A stretch of 64,000 nt of DNA. Source: Gloeopeniophorella convolvens. Lineage: Eukaryota > Basidiomycota > Agaricomycetes > Russulales. Shown piece after piece: positions 56,613 through 64,000 of the stretch. The DNA is taken from assembly GCA_022496205.1 (NCBI GenBank), contig WTXD01000001.1, positions 620,001 to 684,000 of the forward strand, in the 5' to 3' direction. The stretch's first letter is position 1. Every line of letters begins with the position of its first letter. A model generated the notes under the pieces. The model was not told the DNA's origin. It did no database searches and saw only the letters and a program-made list of their open reading frames with translations. The position numbers were made by a program, and so were the translations under genes.

Positions 56613-59600
56613 ATGTATTTCCCCACTTCCGTCGCCCGCCAATTCTGCACGATACCCTCGCTGCCCAATGTCACGGCGGAACCCGTGCTCGAAACAACAC
56701 CTAGCCTGCACAGATCGCTATTCTGCACGCTGACGAGGGATGGCATCGCCGTTTGGCGCGTCCGGGTGTGAACCATCAGCTTGGATCCCATGCTAAACTT
56801 GACCAGCTCATATATGCTTCTTGTTGATTACGCAGCCGTTTGCCGTTCTCGCATATCTCTCGAGAACATCAACGAGCATTGAAGAGCATGGAGAGAATCA
56901 GAGTGTCCACTGGTCCACGGACGGGACGCGACTAGTCATCCAGGTGAGCAAGCGTGTTAGGCTCTTGGACATGCCGGTGATTGACGAATCGCCACGCTAC
57001 GGCTCTAGACGGCGAAATCATATCTAGTACTTGCTTCACTGCACCAGAAGCCAGACGAAGCTCCATACGCGACACCGCACCTGGCCTCCAACACCCTGCG
57101 TACATTCCTTCCTGGCCCGGGCGAAGCGCTACCTCTGCAGGCGTTGGTCATTCGGTTCGAGGGCGTCATCCGAGTGGAAGGAAGCCTCCTGAGGTAGAAA
57201 TTCGAGACACCAGTGCTGTCCGCCCACTCATACCAAATCAGCGTGTCACCACGGAAGCACTATATCCTCTTCTCAACGAAGAACCCACCATGCATCCAGC
57301 GCATACCCTGGCCGGTGAGCTATGAAGCGGAGAACAGTGCCGAGCATAGGATGTACGGGTACGAGAACTGGATACTCAATGAGCATGATTTCCCGTGGCT
57401 TGTCGACTCGAACGGTAAGCCATATATATGCGCTGAAATATCGCCAACATCGGCTGACGCACTCCAGTCGTGGTCTCAAGTATCTCGTGGTTCCGTGGGA
57501 CGGACATCGAAGCATGGATTACCTCGGATGGCCGGGCCTACTTCGTGCAGTTAACGGAGACCGACGAACCCGACGCAGCAGCTCCACGGTCGGAAGCCAC
57601 TGGGACCGATGAGAACGTAGGTCCAGGATCTTTCAGACCTCTGCGGTGTCCCTCATCGTTATCTCATGGTAGACTTTGGTAAACGGAGGACGCGCAAGGA
57701 GGCGGTCTCATGACAGCACTAACTCTCGAATCGGCTCCCGATGGCAAGGCACATGCATACACGACGTGGATGTACCCAAGTGGGTACAAAAGCGGAAGCA
57801 GGTGGACCCCGACGAAGATGGGAACACACACAACTATGACCAACCCCGACGAGCTGTCAAAGTTGCTGTCAATGCCAAGTTCTCTATGATTGCTGTTGGC
57901 ACCCATTGGTACGTTAGTTTCATCGCAGAACTGCCAGCTTCTGATGCTGCGATACCCTCTCTCCATAGCGGGAATGTTGAATATACGAGCTTCCCGTCAC
58001 AGCTCGGTGTGACCCCGAAACCGCAGGTACTGGAAACATCACAACCCTATCACATTAAAGAGAAAGGACCAGTTCGTGCTATGGAGTGGAGCTCGGATGG
58101 TTATGTCCTTGCGGTCGGTTGGGAGAACGGTTGGGCGGTATGGAGCGTCGCTGGTCGATGCCTAGCATGGGGTTTTGGTTCGGAGAACCAGGCCGACGAG
58201 AGCAAGTGGGATCGTTGCATCCTTTAGCTTCCACCAGCGAGATTGACATGAGCCTTCCAGATTCCAAGACACGTTCATGAACGGTCTCCGCGACCTTGTG
58301 AGAGTTCCCATGACCACGGGTATCCTTTACTGATTTTTCATAGTTCTGGTCTCCGGGTAACTTCGAACTTATCGTTCTCTCAAGTTCCGACCGACACAGT
58401 GAGTAGCAAGTGATCCGAACCACTTAGCGTTGCTCACGCTCTGTGGATCAGAATCTCATGGTCAGCTCTTCGCCATTCCCTTTGCCAAGAGCGCTGCAAC
58501 CGGGCAGCATATACCTGCAAGTCCCTCTGTTTTATGACGTATCACTGCGCTGATCAGACAGGAATTCCCAGGACAATGCACAATACGCATTCCTGCAGAT
58601 GGATGACCGCGTTCTGGTTTATAGAGGTGCAGACCAACCCGACATGAGCGTTATCAACCCTGAATCCGATGTTTGGCAACATATCAAAGTGCGTACTAAG
58701 CAAAGCCCAGATAGAGTGACCCACTGAGCAGTGCATCTAGATTCCCCAGAAATATCTGGCCGCCAATTGGCCTATACGCTATTCTGCTATCAGTGCTGAT
58801 GGAAGGCTGATTGCAATTGCTGGTCGACGAGGGCTTACACACTACAGTTCAACGTCCGGTCGATGGAAATCTTTTACGGATGAATTACAAGAGAACGCAT
58901 TCACCGTCCGAGGCGGCCTCCTATGGTTCCACCACGTGCTAATTGCCGCCGTGGAAGTTGGGAAGTCATGGCAGGTACGTGTAGAGCTCACTCCAAGGAC
59001 GTTGTTCTTATGCATGCCCCAGCTTCGCCTTTATTCCAGAGACTTAGAACTCAGCAACCAGAACGTTCTCCACCGCGAGGCATTAGCTTCTCCAGTCGTC
59101 ATCCTCTCTCTCGTGGACAACTCTCTCCTAGTCTACACCGTGGACAACACCCTGCTACACTACTTGATTGTCCCAACTGCAGATACGATCACATTACACC
59201 TTGGCGGAAGCATATCATTCGACGGCGTCATTGCCAGCCCGAAATCTGTCCGCGTACTGAGCTGGATGATTCCCACTGCCCAGAAGCGTTCGTCCTTTAG
59301 GCCATCGACTAGGTCATAATGCTAACATCTGCTGTCTAACCATCTCAGAACTCGGGGACCCAGCAGATGACCTTGCGGTGGCCACTGTCCTGATGATGGT
59401 CGGGGGTCAATTAGTATTGCTCAAGCCTAGAAAAGTTCGTACAGCAGAAAATTCGCCGTGGATATCCATTTACGATGCCAAACAGTCCGGTGACCAAGAA
59501 GTTCGATATGACATGCAGATTCTGGCCGACAGAATAGAGTTCTGCTGGATCCATCTACACGGCATCGGAAGCCTCGAAAACTCGCTATGGGGCTACGACG

Positions 59601-60525
59601 GCAAAGGCATGCGGGTGTGGCTGAACGCTCTGACACTAGAAGCGCCGCTAGAGTCGGCCAGTGATGTCCGGGAAAGCGTGAATGTTCCTTTAGACTTTTA
59701 TCCTCTCTGTGAGTTTACGCCTGGTCATCTCCGTCGACGTGGAATTCTGAAGCTCTCGCAGCTGTTCTGATGGACAAGGGTATCATTATCGGGGCAGAGT
59801 ACGACAGCGACATGAGGACATACTTACCATTCGTGCCGTTCCGCCATGCTACAAGTGTGAGCGCACCCTTGTCACCTTCTACGGACGCGCCAGCTGAACG
59901 TGCCTGCAGTCGCATCTCTTTCTGCACCACATCCTGCGCTTCCACCTAGCAGCCGGCCAGGTCCAGGAGGCGGTCTCCTTCGCCGCGCACTACCAGCACC
60001 TCGTCTTCTTCGCGCACGCGCTCGAGATCCTCCTGCACACGGTCGTCGAGTCGGAGGCGTCCGGCGAGGGCGACGCGCCGGGCAGCGAGGACCGCATCCT
60101 GGCGTCGACCATCGAGTTCCTGGATCACTTCGATGTCGCGCTCGACGTGGTCGTCGGCTGCGCGCGCAAGACAGAGATGACGCGCTGGCGGCGGCTGTTC
60201 GACATCGTCGGCAACCCCAAGGCGCTCTTCGAGGTACGTAGCCGCCCTTGCCCTCGCCCACTCCTGCGGCGCACTCACTGCCTCGCAGACGTGCCTGGGC
60301 TCGCAGCGCCTGCGGACGGCCGGGTCGTACCTGCTCGTGCTGCAGAGCCTCGAGCAGCTCGACACGGGCCACGACGACGCGTTCCGGCTCCTGCGCGGCG
60401 CGGTGGAGGCGCAGGACTGGCAGCTGTGCCGCGAGCTGCTGCGGTTCCTGCACTCGATGGACGACAGCGGCGCGGTGCTGCGGGAGGCGCTCGCGCAGCC
60501 ATTCATGCAGGAGGTGCAGGTGTAG
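56613..60525 (+). CDS. RIC1: RIC1, catalytic subunit of the Rab6 (Ypt6) exchange factor
   Basis: Ric1 with Rgp1 activates Ypt6/Rab6 at the Golgi for retrograde traffic. ATG 56613 gives MYFPTSVARQFCTIPS, then WD40-type segments (LFCTLTRDGIAVWRVR, ENQSVHWSTDGTRLVIQ, VRAMEWSSDGYVLAVGWENG). The C-terminal RIC1 domain has LHHILRFHLAAGQVQEAVSF, YQHLVFFAHALEILLHTVVE, LDHFDVALDVVVGCARKTE and RWRRLFDIVGNPKALFE; after an intron it continues with TCLGSQRLRTAGSYLLVLQS. The stop is at 60523-60525. Many introns break the first 3 kb and their edges are approximate. The last 600 bp are markedly GC-rich (about 70%). The assignment is certain from the C-terminal domain. Confidence 0.9.
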
Positions 60526-60778
60526 GATGTGTATTCTGGATTGCGGTTTGTATAGAACGGCCTCGGTTGTGTGCGTTTCGGAAAGCGTGATGTGTGTCTG
60601 TCCTGAACTTTACGCCATCCCATCAAAGGCTCATGGAAGTACCGGTCCGCAGTTGACGTTGAAGTCACGGAGTCCGGGTGCCGAACCTCGACGCGTCGAC
60701 TTTTAGGCGCGCGCTGCGGGAACTGCCGTATACTGTACGCACACCCTTGTCCGCAACGTCACTCACCTCACCGCAACC

Positions 60779-61143
60779 ATGGCCGACAGATTCGACGAAG
60801 CTACCCAGGTCCGCAGACCGCCCATTCTACCGCATGTTCGCTGCTGACGCGGGGGAACGGGCGACGCAGAAGGAGCTGCAAACGTTCCTCGAGCGGGAGC
60901 AGGCGCAGGCGCGGGTGCAGCAGTCCATCCATACCTTCACCAGCATGTGCTGGGACAAGTGCGTCGCGCCTTGTGTCCATCCGTGCCTGTCTGATTGTCG
61001 CTTTTGGGCACAGATGCATCACCGGCACGCCGTCGACGCGCTTCTCGCGTGGCGAGGAGAGCTGTCTCGCCAACTGCGTTGAGCGCTTCCTCGACACGAG
61101 CCTGTTCATGGTGCGCAAAATCGAGTCCGAGCGTGGCGCGTGA
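60779..61143 (+). CDS. TIM8: Mitochondrial import chaperone Tim8
   Basis: Tim8 pairs with Tim13 in the intermembrane space and escorts hydrophobic precursors such as Tim23. Three exons give about 85 residues: MADRFDEATQ, then KELQTFLEREQAQARVQQSI and HTFTSMCWDK, then CITGTPSTRFSRGEESCLAN and CVERFLDTSLFMVRKIESER. The twin CX3C motif is CWDKC and CLANC. The second donor splits the Lys codon before the second Cys of the first pair (AA at the exon end, A from the next exon). The stop is TGA 61141-61143. The length agrees with fungal Tim8. Confidence 0.93.
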
Positions 61144-61411
61144 AGCAGCGCCGTCATCATCATAGACACGAGCACCCCCATCTATTGTTACCAGTATTAC
61201 GTGCCCCCAAAAATGCCCATCGTAGAGCGCAGCACCACCACCCCTTAATGTCACGCGCATAATGAACCCATCCTATTCGTGACACCGGGGTATGCCCCCC
61301 GCAGAAGAGACAGACAGACAACAACTACTCGGCCATGCTGCTATACAGGATGCAGACAACATAAGAAGAGAGCGGAGAGCTATGCAGGAGAGTGCGCCGG
61401 GATGACGGGGC

Positions 61412-62905
61412 TCAGGCGGCGACGCGACGCAGCTGGGTCCATGCGTATCCCATGACGGCCGGGATGAAGAAGCAGAACGCGTCGAGGATCTCGCGGGCGT
61501 GCCGCAGCTCGAGCGGGATCACGAGCTCGGGGTGCTTCTCGGGCGCGGGCTCGAACGAGCCCGTGTCGTGGAAGCGCTGCATGAATGCGTCCTTCTCGAC
61601 CCAGCGCGCGCGCAGCCAGACGTCGAACGCGTCGCGCTCGGATTCGGGCACGTCGGCCTCGAGCGCGCTACCGCGGCCGCTCGGCAGCGCGTGCGGGTTG
61701 GTGCGCGAGGTGTCACCGATGGGCACGTCCTTGGCCACGTCGAACCGGCGGACGTGCATATGGACGGCGGGGGGAGGGACCCTGTCGAAGAAGATGGACC
61801 GCAGGGTGTAGTAGGACTGGCCGTAGCCCATTGGGGGGATGCCTGGGTGGAGTGTCAGGACGGCATTTCGCGCGGGTGGCGGTACCGCATACCGGGGTAC
61901 GCCATTGTGATATCAATCAGCTGCAAGTCAGGAAGGCGGGGCGATAGAGCGCGCAGGCTGTAGTGCAGACCGGTAGATCGGGGCAGCAGAGTATGCGTCA
62001 TATCGGGCTGGAAAGCAACATGCGTTTGCTATCCACGGTCAGGGGTAGATGCACGCTAAACTCACAATCCCAAGCTTGTCGGCGTACTTCTTGCTGATAG
62101 GCCTTGTATCATGGCTGACAAGTGTGCCCTCGGGGTAGAGGATGAAGGTAAGGGGAATGTCGCGGTCCTCCGCCCTCTTGCCCAGCCAGGCGAGCTGTTT
62201 GACAAGGTAGAGCCGGTCCGACGCCCAAGATCGGGCGAGGAAGATAAAGTTGAAGAATTGCATGCCCTGAGCGATGTATCAGACGAACATATCCGGAGAC
62301 ACGTGGCACAGAACAGGGCACACCCATCCGATAATTGGCATCCACTTGAGGCTCTTCTTGAGGACGATGAACACGTCGCGGTGCGTGTCCATGAAGTAGG
62401 TCAGGGACCATGCGTACCACCAGTCTGCGTACACCTAAAACGGGTAAGTGGCGGCCCGCCGGCTGAGGACACGTCCAGGCACGCACCTGGTGGTTCGCTA
62501 TGAGGACCGACTTTTGAGGGAGATTCAGCCTCTGGATGCGACCGTCCTTGCCCCGGACTGCGATGGCGTCAATCTCATCCGGTGAGAGGGCGCCAGGACC
62601 ATCGCGCTCAAAGGTGATGAGGAGCCGTGTGGGGCCGAACCACTGGGACATGAGGACTGGACACGCGACCAGTCAAGTGAAGGACGGGGTGGGGCGGGTG
62701 CCTCGAAACTCACTGATGAGGGTGGCAAAGGAGCCCTTGCTGAGACGGACGCCGGTGTCATACCACGCCTTTGCCCCGGGGAATGGGAGGAGGCGGAGGG
62801 GAAGGAGGAAGGCGAACTGGGAGCCGTTGATCATGATGGATCCGAAGTTAAAGACGACAAGGTAAACTATGGCATGAAGCGTCTGGGCCCAAGTTCTAGG
62901 GGGAC
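61412..62905 (-). CDS. PlsC-family acyltransferase (CST26/LCLAT1-like lysophospholipid acyltransferase)
   Basis: A membrane acyltransferase that adds an acyl chain to a lysophospholipid. The N-terminal part has AIVYLVVFNFGSIMINGSQ and AFLLPLRLLPFPGAKAWYD, then WFGPTRLLITFERDG. The catalytic H-x4-D is ANHQVYADWWY, split by an intron after NHQ. GWGMQFFNFIFLARSW follows, and the second motif is LYPEGTLVSH. Later exons give PRSTGLHYSLRAL, DITMAYPG and GYGQSYYTLRSIFFDRVP, as in LCLAT1-type enzymes, and a C-terminal membrane helix (FCFFIPAVMGYAW). The stop is at 61412. I cannot fix the start: the frame is open to about 63098 without an in-frame ATG, so a short upstream exon is likely. Convergent with TIM8. 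Confidence 0.85.
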
Positions 62906-63508
62906 GCTTGGATATTTCGACAGCATGGAGGCCTCTGGGGGCGCCATGGACGCGTGTACGTAGGTGCGGGCGATGGGGAGGAGGAGGAAAGCGGCAGCAG
63001 CTACTAAGGGTTGGTGTGCGCAGCGCCGGCTGGGCGCGGCGGCTGAAGCCGCCTGAGATGGACCCGATGAGCCGAGCCGGGAAGATGGCCCAGGGCAAGC
63101 CCAGGGTGAGCGGAAGCGTCGATGCCGTACAAGCTGGAGTGAGCAGATGCGGTCAATTAAGCGCAATGCCAGCTACATGGTTACGGACGTGCGTGGAAGT
63201 GTTTGGAGGAGCACTCGAGCGACGGAGACGAGGAGAAGGGTCGAGAGAGAGGAGAAAAAAGCGGGGGGATTCATTTAGCGGTCGGCCCGTCAAATTAAAC
63301 GGAGGCCGGCGACGAGCGAGGCTCTGAGGCCGTTGAACGTTGACGTTGGTTGTTGCTGTTGCTGTTGCTACTCGCGAGCTCTGCGACGACGCCGGGCTCT
63401 GACCTGGCCAGACGCGCCGACGCCCAACACCGCGTCTCCCAAGTTCTCGCTCCATTTCTCCCCCATTTCTGTCCGCCAGCCGGCAACACGCTCCCTATTT
63501 ACTCACAT
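62906..63508. other. Divergent region upstream of the acyltransferase and the last gene
   Basis: About 600 bp between two outward-facing genes. It should hold the missing 5' exon of the acyltransferase. A run of GTTGTT/GTTGCT units is present at about 63345-63370. An ATG on the minus strand at about 63270 (MNPPAFF...) could be that first exon, but I cannot show a matching splice. Confidence 0.4.
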
Positions 63509-64000
63509 ATGTCCGCCTCCTTCGCTCGCACCCTCGACGGAGAGCCTTCCTCCCCACTCCGCCAGAACAGGGCAAACGCCCCTTCCCTCGACCGTCACCC
63601 CTCGATGGAAATCCCCTTCCCCTCTCAGCGCGCCCCCTCCTACTTTGACCGTTATCCCCGCCAACCATCCCAGCCCGCTGCACCACAACCACGCTCCTTC
63701 TCAGCCGGACGCGTCCCCCGCCCCTCCGAAGCATCCACCAGCACCCACCATTCAGACCTCTCATCAAATTCAAATTTCGCCAACGTCACCGTGTCAGACT
63801 ATAGAGCCCGCGCAGACTCTCACCTCTCTGCCTCTTCTCGCTACGCTCTCACAGACGATCTCGCACCCAAACCGCCCCCGCGTCGTCGCTCTCGCCAACT
63901 CGCGGGCAAGGCCTCACGAGAACACCTCGCTGACCTCTCCTACCTCCGCATATCCGCCTCGTCCTCCCTCACCCAGATCGAGACACCTCCCCAGACCCCA
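63509..64000 (+). CDS. Unknown Ser/Pro/Arg-rich protein, N-terminal part only
   Basis: ATG 63509 opens a frame of 164 codons that continues off the window. The visible sequence is disordered and basic, rich in S, P, R and A (for example MSASFARTLDGEPSSPLRQN), with PKPPPRRRSRQLAG near the end and many SP/TP sites. Such N-termini occur in many fungal cell-wall, polarity and membrane proteins, so the visible part does not reveal the function. An ordinary pyrimidine-rich leader precedes the start. Confidence 0.6.
   Translation, partial: MSASFARTLDGEPSSPLRQNRANAPSLDRHPSMEIPFPSQRAPSYFDRYPRQPSQPAAPQPRSFSAGRVPRPSEASTSTHHSDLSSNSNFANVTVSDYRARADSHLSASSRYALTDDLAPKPPPRRRSRQLAGKASREHLADLSYLRISASSSLTQIETPPQTP

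Noticed and set aside
59872..60453. 193-codon antisense frame in the 3' end of RIC1
   Set aside because: Explained by the high GC of this exon; the plus strand encodes the conserved RIC1 domain.

Overview
The window is nuclear DNA of a filamentous basidiomycete, most likely an Agaricomycete. Genes are compact and interrupted by many GT-AG introns, mostly about 45-65 nt, with intergenic gaps of a few hundred bases. The protein set is typical of these fungi: an Spc7 kinetochore protein, an OPT transporter, a Myb/C2H2 regulator, a RIC1 Golgi protein and an SSK2-type MAPKKK. I see no rRNA, CRISPR, prophage or intact transposon. About 24 protein-coding genes are supported; the two at the window edges run off it, and all coordinates span introns.

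Layout. 1-9 kb: SPC7 (5' truncated), an uncharacterised Ser/Pro-rich coiled-coil protein, ALG10, a 346-bp inverted-repeat element (MITE-like) and a tiny HVA1/DUF2945-type protein. 9-14 kb: a TauD/JLP1-type dioxygenase divergent from an OPT transporter, sharing a 695-bp promoter with a perfect CYS3-type sulfur-regulator site. 14-22 kb: PRP19, SGT2, a Myb-plus-split-zinc-finger regulator and PRP17. 22-24.9 kb: gene-poor, with one predicted 55-residue secreted peptide. 25-36 kb: MCM3 (two MluI cell-cycle boxes upstream), a TIP20/RINT1 tether, a peroxisomal ABCD transporter (with a GC-AG intron), mitochondrial uS8m and a UPS2-like lipid-transfer protein. 36-46 kb: the large B-block-binding subunit of TFIIIC and an uncharacterised multi-pass membrane protein. 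46-53 kb: an SSK2/Wis4-type MAPKKK head-to-head with the GTPase RBG1/DRG1. 53-64 kb: a PhnP-like metallo-beta-lactamase protein, a UPS1-like protein, RIC1, TIM8, a PlsC-family acyltransferase and a 3'-truncated unknown gene.

Most genes are single-copy housekeeping genes rather than one cluster. Some share processes: PRP19 and PRP17 in the spliceosome; UPS1-like, UPS2-like and TIM8 in the mitochondrial intermembrane space; RIC1 and TIP20 in Golgi/ER traffic. The observations most worth a second look are: (a) two palindromic B-box sequences, one 55 bp upstream of and one inside the first intron of the TFIIIC gene whose product should bind B-boxes; (b) a 6-nt exon and an apparent 1-nt exon in RBG1; (c) the fusion of three Myb repeats to an Sfp1-like split zinc finger; (d) the dioxygenase/OPT pair with its CYS3-type site.

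All calls come from reading the sequence and from family knowledge. No database search, transcript or alignment was available. Splice junctions quoted are the ones that keep conserved protein motifs in frame.
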